Part shown: positions 6,707 through 14,427 of the stretch, one piece after another | Position numbering within the stretch: position 1 is the first letter of the stretch | Layout of the letters: each line of letters opens with the position of its first letter | Source of the DNA: Planctomycetota bacterium | GTDB lineage: Bacteria; Planctomycetota; MHYJ01; JACPTZ01 | Length of the DNA stretch: 32,136 nt | NCBI GenBank assembly: GCA_016192525.1 | Contig: JACPTZ010000114.1 | Span: forward strand, 1-32,136 | Direction: 5' to 3' | Translations under genes and position numbers: made by a program | The notes under the pieces: generated by a model | The model's input: only the letters and a program-made list of their open reading frames with translations | The model's database searches: none | Told to the model about the DNA's origin: nothing

Positions 6707-7669
6707 TTACAGACGCTCCAGCGTGCGACGGAGCGTCTCCGCGAAGGGACGCGGGGACCAGCCGAGTTCGCGGCGGGCCTTCGAGGAGTCGTAGAAGAGG
6801 CGATGCGCGGTGCAGCGGGCGATATCGAGCGTCACCTCCGGCGAACGACCGCCGGTGAGATCGCTCCAGGCCTCCCCGAGGACGCCGATGACGTAGAGGA
6901 TGGACGCCGGGATCTCGATGGAAGGGGCGGGCTGTCCGGTGATGGCCGCGGTCGCCCGGAGGATCTCGCTCCAGAGCAGCATCCCGGCCCCGAGGATGTA
7001 CCGCTCGCCCCGGCGGCCGCGGTCGAGCGCGAGGAGGTGCCCCTCCACCACATCCTCCATGTCCACCACCGTCACCCCGCCCGGGATCATGGCCGGCAAC
7101 CGGTCCTCCGCCGCCCGACGCAGGAGCCGCGCCGAGTTGAGGCCGATCGAACTCCCCCAGATCACGCCGGGGTTCACCGCGACCGCGTCGAGCCCGCGGG
7201 ACACGCCCGACCAGACCTCCTGTTCCGCCTCCCACTTGGTCCGGAAGTAGCCGATCCGCCGGGCGTCGGCGTGAAAACCCAGCGTCTCGTCGGCCGGTCG
7301 ATCCCGCCGGGGAATCCCGACCGCCGCCACGGAACTGGTGTGAACCAGCCGGCGGACCCCTCCTGCGAGACATCCCTCGACGACGTTCCGGGTGCCGAGG
7401 ACGTTCGCCTGGTACATCTTCGCGGCGTCGCGCCGACGATAGGAGATGACCGCGCCGACATGGAACACCGCCTCCTGCCCGCGGCAGGCCTCCCGCACCG
7501 GGACGGACTCCGTGAGATCGCCGATGAACTCCCGTCTCGGCGCCTCGCCGAGCGCCCGGCGGTCCGACGTCGCCCGGCAGAGGACCGACACCTCATGGCC
7601 GAGCGTGACGAGTCGCCGGACCAGACACGAACCGACGTTGCCCGTGGCGCCGGTGACCAGAACCTTCAT
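6707..7669 (-). CDS. NAD(P)-dependent epimerase/dehydratase (extended SDR)
   Basis: A 320-residue extended short-chain dehydrogenase. The start MKVLVTGATGNVGSCLVRRL carries the nucleotide-binding GxxGxxG motif; the ATG at 7669 is chosen because the fold begins there. GDLTE and VFHVGA match the adenine-binding and NNAG-like blocks. Catalytic S lies in HTSSVAAVG, and YxxxK is present as YFRTK. VNPGVIWG matches the family substrate-loop block, and the C-terminal ELGWSPRPFAETLRRTL is the usual 'LGW.p....egl' ending. It resembles dihydroflavonol-reductase-like and hopanoid-associated (HpnA-like) epimerases. The substrate cannot be told, and no hopanoid genes are nearby. Confidence 0.85.
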   Translation of the reverse strand: MKVLVTGATGNVGSCLVRRLVTLGHEVSVLCRATSDRRALGEAPRREFIGDLTESVPVREACRGQEAVFHVGAVISYRRRDAAKMYQANVLGTRNVVEGCLAGGVRRLVHTSSVAAVGIPRRDRPADETLGFHADARRIGYFRTKWEAEQEVWSGVSRGLDAVAVNPGVIWGSSIGLNSARLLRRAAEDRLPAMIPGGVTVVDMEDVVEGHLLALDRGRRGERYILGAGMLLWSEILRATAAITGQPAPSIEIPASILYVIGVLGEAWSDLTGGRSPEVTLDIARCTAHRLFYDSSKARRELGWSPRPFAETLRRTLERL

Positions 7670-7737
7670 GGCCCCGTTATCCCACACGCCGGAGCCGCGG
7701 GCAAGGCATACCCTGTAGGAGTGACTTCCCGCTCGCC

Positions 7738-7784
7738 AGATTCCTCGCGTCGCACGGAACAGCCGTGCGACGCTCGGAATGACA
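7738..7784. repeat. GTCATTCCGAG-type dispersed hairpin, copy 2 (inverted)
   Basis: AGATTCCTC at left and GGAATGACAC at right are the same outer arms as at 232-281, in the opposite orientation. The stem GCGTCGCACGG (7747-7757) pairs with 7763-7773. It lies between the lipoprotein operon and the epimerase gene. Confidence 0.7.
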
Positions 7785-7795
7785 CCCCCCCCGCA

Positions 7796-7832
7796 CCCTC
7801 TCCCGCCCGCGGACGAGGCGGGCGGGAGAGGG
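7796..7832. repeat. 15-bp-stem hairpin downstream of the lipoprotein operon
   Basis: CCCTCTCCCGCCCGC (7796-7810) pairs perfectly with 7818-7832 around a 7-base loop. It resembles the CCCTCTCCC-type repeats at 21793 and 24527. It lies 18 bases past the stop of the lipoprotein gene and could end or protect that mRNA. There is no T-run. Confidence 0.65.
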
Positions 7833-7849
7833 GAACCTCACGTTCGCGG

Positions 7850-8548
7850 CTACCGCTTCATCCCCGCGAGGACGACCACCTTCTCGAACTCCCCCTTCAG
7901 GCCCGCGGCGGACGCCGCATGGTCCGGCGTCTCCGCGTTCCCGACGGTGAAGGTGACGTGGGTGACCGCCTCGCCCCGGGACTCCATCCGGATGCGGACC
8001 GGGGTGGAGTCCTCCTGACGGGCGTCGATCATCGCCCACGTCGGGTGCGTCTCCTCGTCGGTGATGGTGAGCCGCGACCAGATGACCCCACGCCGGGCCG
8101 AGCGCACACAGGTGGTCAGGTCGGCGTCATACACCCCCTCCAGCGCGTTCCCTCCCTTGAAGAAGCCGGCCCTGGCCACGCCCAAGCCCAGGCCTTCCGC
8201 GATCGACTCCTGCACCTGGCCCGCCAGTTCGACGTCTCCCTTCCCGACGCGGACGGAGACGCGGGTGCGAGCCGGGCCGATGCTCTTCACCCGAATGGAG
8301 ACCGGGCTCTCGTCCGCCCGACGGGCCTGAATCTCGCCGCCGAGCGAATCATGCGCCTGCGTCTCCAGGGTGAGCCCCATCGACGTGACGCTGTTCACCG
8401 AGGCCTCCCACACCTCCTCCTGAGGGCGGGTGAACTCCCGATGAACCGTGTTCAGGCCGATTCCCAGGTCCTGCGTGCGACACCCGGCGAGGCCCGCCAC
8501 AAGGAACAGAAGTCCGATCGGACTCAGTACGCCTCTGATCGCTTTCAT
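7850..8548 (-). CDS. Lipoprotein with two DUF3568-like repeats
   Basis: A 232-residue predicted lipoprotein. The signal peptide ends in a lipobox (LAGC, cysteine at about residue 23). The ATG at 8548 has AGGAGGT six bases upstream. The mature part contains two similar units. Unit 1 includes EEVWEASVNSVTSMGLTLE, then DSLGGEIQARRADESPVSIRVKSIG, then TRVSVRVG. Unit 2 repeats the order as VRSARRGVIWSRLTI, then MIDARQEDSTPVRIRMESRG, then THVTFTVGN. This matches the DUF3568 type of small alpha/beta lipoprotein domain. Function is unknown; it should sit at the periplasmic face of a membrane. It follows the lipoprotein gene at 8595-8981 by 46 bp and is likely in one operon with it. Confidence 0.75.
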   Translation of the reverse strand: MKAIRGVLSPIGLLFLVAGLAGCRTQDLGIGLNTVHREFTRPQEEVWEASVNSVTSMGLTLETQAHDSLGGEIQARRADESPVSIRVKSIGPARTRVSVRVGKGDVELAGQVQESIAEGLGLGVARAGFFKGGNALEGVYDADLTTCVRSARRGVIWSRLTITDEETHPTWAMIDARQEDSTPVRIRMESRGEAVTHVTFTVGNAETPDHAASAAGLKGEFEKVVVLAGMKR

Positions 8549-8594
8549 GAGTCACCTCCTGTCGTTTTTCCTGCTTTCCTACTCCGTTACTCCG

Positions 8595-8981
8595 TCACTT
8601 CCACCTCCCCTTCCCCCGCCCCATCGGCGGGGAGGCCTTCCAGCCCGGCGGATACTTCGTCCGGTGCTCGGTGATCCGGAGATACGGCGCAGGCCCGGCC
8701 TCCTCGATCTCCACAAACGTCACTTCCGGACCGATGACGATGTGCTCCGGGAGCACGCTGACCGTCACCCACGAACCGCCGTCGCAATAGCACCAGTCGT
8801 GGTGGACGTCGCAGTAGTAGACCCCGTAGGACGGGTAATACCGGTAGTGGTGGGTGTGCACGGCCCGCACGCCCCAGGCCGGGGCGTGGGAGGGAGGACC
8901 GGAACGATGAATCACCACCCCTTCACACCCGGTGAACAGAACGGCGGCGACGACCGCCGCCGCTGAGAGGAGTCTTCTCAT
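8595..8981 (-). CDS. Small Tyr/His/Cys-rich lipoprotein
   Basis: A 128-residue protein. The ATG at 8981 has AGGAGGT eight bases upstream and starts a signal peptide with a lipobox (LFTGC). The mature part has a Tyr/His/Cys-rich block (HTHHYRYYPSYGVYYCDVHHDWCYC) followed by GSWVTVSVLPEHI and ITEHRTKYPPGW. This layout resembles a widespread group of small periplasmic proteins with 'YYP...VYY...W....LP.......YPPG'. The three cysteines (YYC, WCYC) are extra and could bind metal or form disulfides. Function is unknown. It is the first gene of a two-lipoprotein operon. Confidence 0.7.
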   Translation of the reverse strand: MRRLLSAAAVVAAVLFTGCEGVVIHRSGPPSHAPAWGVRAVHTHHYRYYPSYGVYYCDVHHDWCYCDGGSWVTVSVLPEHIVIGPEVTFVEIEEAGPAPYLRITEHRTKYPPGWKASPPMGRGKGRWK

Positions 8982-9079
8982 GGAACACCTCCTGTTAGGA
9001 GACGGGAACGGTGGGCGACGCAACGATGGGGGGAGGTTCGGAAGGCGGGAGGTGAGCGAGCGCCCACGTTCTGTACTGA

Positions 9080-9085
9080 ATTATA
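9080..9085 (-). promoter_or_regulatory. Possible -10 box of the lipoprotein operon
   Basis: A perfect TATAAT on the minus strand, about 100 bases upstream of the first lipoprotein gene, in otherwise GC-rich DNA. No convincing -35 box is seen at 16-18 bp, so the call is weak. Confidence 0.3.
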
Positions 9086-9199
9086 CGACTTCCAGATTAC
9101 CGGTGTGGGGGAATTCCCGAAGAAGCGGCGCCTCAAGGGCTTGGAATCGGCCTGTTTCGCGGGAATGGCGAGTGACCCGTGACCGCGAGGTCCCGGTCC

Positions 9200-10309
9200 T
9201 TACGGGGCCGTCGCCGGACGATCGACAACCCGCTCCTTCGCCGACTCCAGCTTCGTCCTGAACACCTTCGCCAGCTCCGGGATGTCCTGGACCCTCATCG
9301 TCGTGTCGTGCGCCCGGTCTTCGTCGTTCTCCCATCGCTCGTTCCACCAGGAGAATCCGATCACCGACTTCCATCGCCCGGAGAGAAGATCGTCGAGCGC
9401 CGCGGCGGCCCACTCCTCCGGCTTCGCCGCGGAACTCCCGGCCGCGCAGCCGAACTCCGCGACAAGCAGCGGCTTCGACGGAGCGAGCCGCTCGATCCGC
9501 GGCACGCCGGAGTCCATCATCGCGCGGAACGTCTCCGCCGCCTCCTCCATCGGGGTCTGGGGACCGTAGGCGCTGATGGCGATCCAGTCCACGACGTCTT
9601 CGCCGGGCCAGTAGTTCTCGAGCCGGTTCCAGTCCTCTTCCGGGCCGTCCTGAGCGTTCACGTGCCAGACCCAGGTCACGTTCGAGGCGCCGGCGGCCCG
9701 GATCTGCTCCACGATGTGCCGGAAGACCGCGGCGAATCGTTCGGGACCATCGGGCCGTTCCGGATCGCCGTACCCGCAGGTGGCGTCTTCTCCGTTCCAC
9801 CGGCCGTTCCAGGGAAACCACTCGCCGTTGCACTCCGTCCCCCACTCGACGAGGAGGGGCGTCCCGAACTCCTTCGCCGCCTCTCCCCACTTCCGGAGAT
9901 CGTCGTCGAACTTCCCGTCGAGAATCGCCGGAAGCGTGAACAGCGGTTCGGCGTGATCCTGTTCCGCGTCCGACCTCAGCATGAGTCGCACGAACGGGAC
10001 GGCGCCGGAGTCGCGGATCCAACCGGCCTCCGCCTTCGGAAACGCCCGGCTCCGGTACCAGTTGTTCGAGAGATAGACCCAGGCGGCCTTCCGGCCGACG
10101 GTCGACTCGTACGACGCGAGGTCGTCGGGCGTGAGGTCATCCTCCTCGCCGGACTCCCCGCCGGGATAGCAGCCGTGATAGAGCCGGCCCCCGGGGGGGG
10201 GGACGATCCGTGCCCCCGACGCCCTGCCTTCGTCCGAAACGGCGGGCGGAGGGAAGAGCGCCGCGGACGCGAAGAGGAGCAGCAGAATGGGTGGCGGTCG
10301 GAACACCAC
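9200..10309 (-). CDS. Secreted GH26-like glycoside hydrolase
   Basis: A protein of about 369 residues. The start is uncertain. The frame is open to a GTG at 10411, but a GTG at 10309 has GGAG six bases upstream and directly precedes a signal peptide (PPILLLLFASAALFPPPAVS), so it is preferred. The mature part fits a (beta/alpha)8 clan-A hydrolase of the GH26 mannanase type. The acid/base block is VEWGTECNGEWFPW (E near 160, normally H-E-x-N-G-x-W-F-x-W). The nucleophile block is LLVAEFG (E near 285), and SVIGFSWWNERW is near the end. Residues VTWVWHVN and AISAYGP match barrel strands. Substrate is a beta-mannan-like or other beta-glycan by family analogy only. Confidence 0.75.
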   Translation of the reverse strand: MVFRPPPILLLLFASAALFPPPAVSDEGRASGARIVPPPGGRLYHGCYPGGESGEEDDLTPDDLASYESTVGRKAAWVYLSNNWYRSRAFPKAEAGWIRDSGAVPFVRLMLRSDAEQDHAEPLFTLPAILDGKFDDDLRKWGEAAKEFGTPLLVEWGTECNGEWFPWNGRWNGEDATCGYGDPERPDGPERFAAVFRHIVEQIRAAGASNVTWVWHVNAQDGPEEDWNRLENYWPGEDVVDWIAISAYGPQTPMEEAAETFRAMMDSGVPRIERLAPSKPLLVAEFGCAAGSSAAKPEEWAAAALDDLLSGRWKSVIGFSWWNERWENDEDRAHDTTMRVQDIPELAKVFRTKLESAKERVVDRPATAP

Positions 10310-10449
10310 GACGGTCTCCGGGCGATTCGTCAATGCGGTTCCCGCGGATTCGACCTTGACGGATCCCCGGGGCCGAAGGTCGGAGTCGCCGGACGGACCA
10401 GAACAGAGCACGCCAGGAGTCGGGAGTCAAGGAAGAGAGCAGAGCCGGG

Positions 10450-12528
10450 CTACGCCGCCTTCCCCTCGCCCAGCACCTCCCGAACCTTCGAGGCGAGGAC
10501 CGCCGGAGGGAAGGGCTTCTGCAGGAAGTGCGTCCCGCAGTCCAGAATGCCGGACTTCACGACGCTGTCGTCCGTGTGGCCGGACATGAAGAGGACCCGC
10601 AGGGCGGGGTCCGCCGACTTCAGACGGTCCGCCAGTTCCCGTCCCCCCATCCCCGGCATCACGACGTCGGTGACGAGAAGGTCGATCGGGAAGTTCAGCC
10701 GCTCCATGATCCGCATCGCCTCCGTGCCGTCCCGGGCCGACCGGACCCGGTAGCCGTTCATCTCCAGGACCTCCCCCACCAGCCCGCGCACCCCTTCCTC
10801 GTCCTCGACCACCAGAACCGATTCCGCGCCCGGCACCGGACTCGCGGCGGCCGCCGCGGTTTCGTCCGGGGCCGCCGGGCGATCCGTCCGGGGCAGGTAG
10901 ATGAGGAACTCCGTCCCCTCCCCCGGCTCGCTCGTCACCCAGATCGACCCCCCGCTCTGCTTCACGATCCCCTGCACCGTGGCGAGACCCAGCCCGGTCC
11001 CCTTCCCCTGTTCCTTGGTGGTGAAGAACGGCTCGAACAGGTGGCCGAGAACCTCCGCCGGGATGCCGCTCCCCGTGTCGCTCACCGAGAGCGTAACGTA
11101 CGGTCCCGGCTGGTGCCCCCGCCGGCGCGCCTCGTCCGGTCCCAGTTCGACGTTGCGCGTGGCGATCGTGATCCGCCCCCCCCCCGGCATCGCATCGCGG
11201 GCGTTCAGGACGAGATTCATGATCACCTGCTCGATCTGGGTCGGGTCCGCCAGGACGGGGCCGACCTGCGGCCCGAAGTCGCCCACCAGCTCGATGTGCG
11301 CGCCGATGAGGCGCCCCAGCATCGGGGCCATCTCGGCGACGGCGGAGTTGAGGTCCAGCACCTTCGGATTCAGCACCTGCTGCCGGGTGAAGGCCAGCAA
11401 CTCGCGGGTGAGCCCCGCCGCCCGCTCGCCGGACCGGCGGATCTCCTCCACCTCGCGCCGAAGCGGATGCGTGCGGTCGAGCCTCTGGAGGACCAGTTCG
11501 GCCCGGCCGAGAATCGACGTGAGGAGGTTGTTGAAGTCGTGCGCGATCCCCGCGGCGAGCTTGCCGAGGGTGTCCATCTTCTGCGACTGGCGAAGCTGGG
11601 TTTCCGTCTTGCGGAGTTTCTCCTCCGCCCGGCCCCTCTCGGCGTCGGACCGATCGAGGAGCCGGGCGTTCCACAGGACCACGATCGCGATGACGAGCGA
11701 ATTCATCGCGGCGAAGAGCGCCAGGGAGGTCTCGCCGTCGTACGCCCCGCTCCACTTCCCCTGTTCGGCCACCCAGGAGATCAGCACCGGGATGACGACG
11801 GCGGCGGGAAGAAGCCGTCGGACCAGACCGCGACCCGACTCCGACCGGGAGAAGCAGTCGAACGGATTGGCGCACCGTCGCTCGATGGCCCGAGCCACGA
11901 AGAGGCCGAGGAGCAGGGCCGCCGACATCGGCCCCATGAAGAGGAGCGAGACGAGGCCCCGGTCCCCGACGGGAGCGGTGGCGCCGAAGGAGAACGCGGC
12001 GAGGGGAAGCGCGCCCCCGGCCGCGGCGAAGAGGCAGCAGGGCGCCTGAAGCCTCGGGGCCTGCCGCAGGAGAAGCGCGACGCCCGCCAGTAGGACCGAC
12101 ATCGCCGCCCCGGGGGAAATCGCCCCCGGCCAGGCCGCCGCCGCCCCGCCGATGGCGGGACCGAAGAGCAGACGATCGAGCGTGAGGCGGCCATGGCTCA
12201 GGACGTCGATCCAGGTCCCCGCCCCGAGCGCGGTGACGAGGACGGCCGTGAGGAGGGAGAGACGGCGCCGCGACAGGCGGCCGGATTGCCCCGTCTCCTC
12301 CGGGGCGATCCGGGGGAGGGCGAACGAAAGACCCGCCAGCACCAGCGCGAGCGCCACCGACGGGTTCGTGGGGACTCGGGCCGCCCCACCCGAGGTGAGG
12401 GACGGCAGGCCGGACAGCCATCCAGCCAGGATGACGACGCCGATGGTGGCGATCGCGACCCCGATCAAACGGGGAAACGGGGCGGGAGTCCGGGACGGGG
12501 TCGGCGGCGCGGAGGCGGTCTTGTTCAT
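10450..12528 (-). CDS. Membrane-bound hybrid histidine kinase with C-terminal receiver
   Basis: 692 residues; the ATG has GAGGAG upstream. The N-terminal 290 residues contain about eight hydrophobic segments and no recognised sensor domain. A short coiled coil (298-315) leads to the dimerisation/phosphoacceptor helix LAAGIAHDFNNLLTSI with H330. The ATPase domain has the N box (LNARDAMPGGG, 441-451), G1 (DTGSGIP, 484-490), F box (FEPFFTTK) and G2 (GKGTGLGLA). A receiver domain follows (VLVVEDEEG; phosphoacceptor D621 in LLVTDVVMPG; K671). The H-D-F-N-N box puts it in the hybrid-kinase group common in environmental bacteria. It is the third gene of an operon with two other receiver proteins and probably exchanges phosphate with them. 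Confidence 0.92.
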   Translation of the reverse strand: MNKTASAPPTPSRTPAPFPRLIGVAIATIGVVILAGWLSGLPSLTSGGAARVPTNPSVALALVLAGLSFALPRIAPEETGQSGRLSRRRLSLLTAVLVTALGAGTWIDVLSHGRLTLDRLLFGPAIGGAAAAWPGAISPGAAMSVLLAGVALLLRQAPRLQAPCCLFAAAGGALPLAAFSFGATAPVGDRGLVSLLFMGPMSAALLLGLFVARAIERRCANPFDCFSRSESGRGLVRRLLPAAVVIPVLISWVAEQGKWSGAYDGETSLALFAAMNSLVIAIVVLWNARLLDRSDAERGRAEEKLRKTETQLRQSQKMDTLGKLAAGIAHDFNNLLTSILGRAELVLQRLDRTHPLRREVEEIRRSGERAAGLTRELLAFTRQQVLNPKVLDLNSAVAEMAPMLGRLIGAHIELVGDFGPQVGPVLADPTQIEQVIMNLVLNARDAMPGGGRITIATRNVELGPDEARRRGHQPGPYVTLSVSDTGSGIPAEVLGHLFEPFFTTKEQGKGTGLGLATVQGIVKQSGGSIWVTSEPGEGTEFLIYLPRTDRPAAPDETAAAAASPVPGAESVLVVEDEEGVRGLVGEVLEMNGYRVRSARDGTEAMRIMERLNFPIDLLVTDVVMPGMGGRELADRLKSADPALRVLFMSGHTDDSVVKSGILDCGTHFLQKPFPPAVLASKVREVLGEGKAA

Positions 12529-12538
12529 GGACTTCTCC

Positions 12539-13036
12539 TCATGGATTGATATCGAGACGTTCGAGACGGAACGGGGCGAGACGGAGCACCGCCTCCATCA
12601 GGCCTTCGAAGGTCAGTGGTTTCCGGACGAAAGAGCGAACCGGCCATCCCTCAGGGATCGGGGCCTCCGGCACACCGTCGGCCGTGAGCAGGAGCAGCGG
12701 CGTCTCTCCAATGGCGCGGTGCTCCCGGAGCGAATCGAGCGCCGCCCTCGCCCCGTTGTGCAGGGCCTCTTCGTCGAGCAGGATGATCCCGGGAAGTCGC
12801 GATCGGGCGAGGATCGAGTACCGGCCGCGGCGCAGGAGGTAGTCGGACATCTCACGGACTCCGGTGACGCTGTGGACGAGGTTCGTGAGCGGACTCGCCG
12901 CAAGCGTGGCGCGGACCCGGTCCCCTTCCAGCGGGCTCGCGGCCACGGCGAGGAGGATGATCGGCCTCCGCGCCGGCGGGGGCTGCGCCGGGCCGGCGGG
13001 GTCGGGTTCGCGGAGGACGATCGTGCTGAGGGACAT
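12539..13036 (-). CDS. Degenerate receiver-domain protein
   Basis: 165 residues. The ATG at 13036 shares one base with the stop of the upstream gene (TGATG), with GGAGGT just before, so translation is coupled. After a proline-rich start, RPIILLAVAASPLEGDRVRATL aligns with strand and helix 1 of a receiver, but the usual acidic pair is replaced by AVAAS. LPGIILLDEEAL holds an aspartate (D88) where the phosphoacceptor belongs. LLLLTADG matches the T/S strand, and FVRKPLTFEGLMEAV keeps the conserved K-P. Loss of the magnesium-binding acids suggests a non-phosphorylated (pseudo-)receiver acting by protein contact. The kinase gene starts 10 bp downstream. Confidence 0.7.
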   Translation of the reverse strand: MSLSTIVLREPDPAGPAQPPPARRPIILLAVAASPLEGDRVRATLAASPLTNLVHSVTGVREMSDYLLRRGRYSILARSRLPGIILLDEEALHNGARAALDSLREHRAIGETPLLLLTADGVPEAPIPEGWPVRSFVRKPLTFEGLMEAVLRLAPFRLERLDINP

Positions 13037-14235
13037 CAGAACCTCCCGGCTTCGCTGGGAAGAACCTCTCGCACCTTGCGGGCCAGGTCCTCGGGCGAGA
13101 ACGGCTTGTGAAGCAGCGGGCGCTCGAACTGCTCCGAGCCCCGCGGGGCGATCGCCTCGTCCATGTAGCCGGACATGAGCAGCACCGGCATCTCCGGCAG
13201 GCGCTCGGCCAGTCGATCGGCCAGTTCGTGCCCGCTGAGGCGCGGCATGACGACGTCCGCAAGAATGAGATCGATCCCGGCCCACTCGCGCTCCGTGATC
13301 GAGAGCGCCTCCAGCCCGTTCCGCGCCTCCAGGACCTCGAACCCCTCGCGATGAAGAATCTCCCCGGCGTAGGCGCGGACCTGCGCGTCGTCTTCCACCA
13401 CGAGCACCGTACGAAACGTGGGGAAGACATGGGTCGGTCCGGCCGGCCGGTGAGGAGTCGCCCGCCCGGCCCGCGCGAGGCCGGCCGTGCACGGAACGAG
13501 GTCGGTCGAGGACGCCGGCGCCTCCATCGGGGGAGGCGGCATCGTCGCCTCCGCTTCCTTCGGGGCCGGTTCCGGGGCGGGCGCGGAGCATGTCCACCCG
13601 CGGCGGGCGCTCTCGATCGCGAGGCCGAGAGCGAGGATCGCGAACGCCGCCAGGCCGTAAAGCCGTCGGGAATGGACCCGCTCGCGCTCCAGCAGCATGG
13701 CGGACTCCTCGGCGAGAATGGCGTTCGCCGCCGCGAGCCTCGAAGCTCCGCGCCGCGCCGCTTCCTGGACCCGGGCCACTTCGGCGGATGCCTCACTCCT
13801 CGCGGATCTCAAACGGTTGATGCTCCGGGACTGCTCCGCCAGGGCACGGTCCACCTGAAGGGTGAGGGCCGTTTCCGCGCGACGCGCGGACTCGGCGCCG
13901 AGGCTGAGGATCTGATCCGAAAGAGTGGCCAGACTCTCGCCGTCGAAATTCCTGCGGGCGACCCCGAGGTCGCGCAGGACGCGGGGCGTGAAGTCCGAGT
14001 ACTGGGCAAAATCGCGGTAGGCGGCCCGGTCGCGATCAATGCCGGAATCGACCAGGCCTCGACCCAGCATGTCGCTGAGACGACCCCAGTGCTGGGCCAG
14101 GAGTTCGGTGGAGGAGCGCGCCTGATTCAGACGCGACATCTGGAGCCGGGCGTTCTCCAGATCCGAGATCAGCCAGCCCATCCCCGCGAGCGCCCCCATC
14201 ATCACCAGCCCCGCCGCGATCGTGACGATCTTCAT
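13036..14235 (-). CDS. Membrane-anchored response regulator
   Basis: 399 residues from the ATG at 14235, which has GGAGGGAG upstream. A first membrane helix (3-23) is followed by a mostly helical segment (24-190) likely facing the periplasm and a second helix (193-208). A proline/alanine-rich linker (217-270) leads to a C-terminal receiver with an intact pocket: VEDD (280-283), D327 in ILADVVMPRLSGHELADRL, S355 and K377. The layout helix - helical sensor - helix is that of a chemoreceptor-type or kinase input module. Here it is joined directly to a receiver, with no kinase or output domain. It is the first gene of the sigma-54-type operon. A role as a membrane-tethered phosphate sink or signalling scaffold for the kinase two genes downstream is inference. 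Confidence 0.75.
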   Translation of the reverse strand: MKIVTIAAGLVMMGALAGMGWLISDLENARLQMSRLNQARSSTELLAQHWGRLSDMLGRGLVDSGIDRDRAAYRDFAQYSDFTPRVLRDLGVARRNFDGESLATLSDQILSLGAESARRAETALTLQVDRALAEQSRSINRLRSARSEASAEVARVQEAARRGASRLAAANAILAEESAMLLERERVHSRRLYGLAAFAILALGLAIESARRGWTCSAPAPEPAPKEAEATMPPPPMEAPASSTDLVPCTAGLARAGRATPHRPAGPTHVFPTFRTVLVVEDDAQVRAYAGEILHREGFEVLEARNGLEALSITEREWAGIDLILADVVMPRLSGHELADRLAERLPEMPVLLMSGYMDEAIAPRGSEQFERPLLHKPFSPEDLARKVREVLPSEAGRF

Positions 14236-14289
14236 GATGCTCCCTCCGTCGAGCCTCACAAATCAGAAACATCGGACGTGGAGGGGGAA

Positions 14290-14305
14290 AGCAAGAAATG
14301 TGCCC
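14290..14305 (-). promoter_or_regulatory. Sigma-54 (-24/-12) promoter
   Basis: Minus-strand GGCACATTTCTTGC (14291-14304) has GG and GC separated by exactly ten bases and matches the consensus TGGCAC-N5-TTGC at nearly all fixed positions. The -12 element is about 55 bases upstream of the ATG of the membrane-anchored response regulator. The gene just upstream encodes a sigma-54 activator. Confidence 0.75.
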
Positions 14306-14330
14306 CGTGGCAGGCGAAGCGGTTGATATG

Positions 14331-14343
14331 ACTCAATATATTA
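14331..14343. promoter_or_regulatory. IHF-like site between enhancer and promoter
   Basis: ACTCAATATATTA matches 12 of 13 positions of the IHF consensus WATCAANNNNTTR. It lies in the only AT-rich stretch nearby, between the sigma-54 promoter and the GTTAAC boxes, where a DNA bend is commonly needed. Whether this organism has IHF or another bender is unknown. Confidence 0.45.
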
Positions 14344-14388
14344 TGAAATAACGAGTTGTGGGTGTGGCCTAAAAAAGGTGAAGGGAGT

Positions 14389-14427
14389 GTTAACCGACAT
14401 GTTAACCCGTGCGGTTAACACGTTAAC
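14389..14427. promoter_or_regulatory. Cluster of four GTTAAC boxes (probable activator sites)
   Basis: GTTAAC occurs at 14389, 14401, 14414 and 14422, start-to-start spacings 12, 13 and 8. The boxes lie about 85-125 bp upstream of the -24 element, the normal place for an enhancer of a sigma-54 promoter. The last box overlaps the stop codon of the activator gene. The hexamer is itself palindromic, and the sequence is strikingly AT-rich against its surroundings. Confidence 0.65.
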
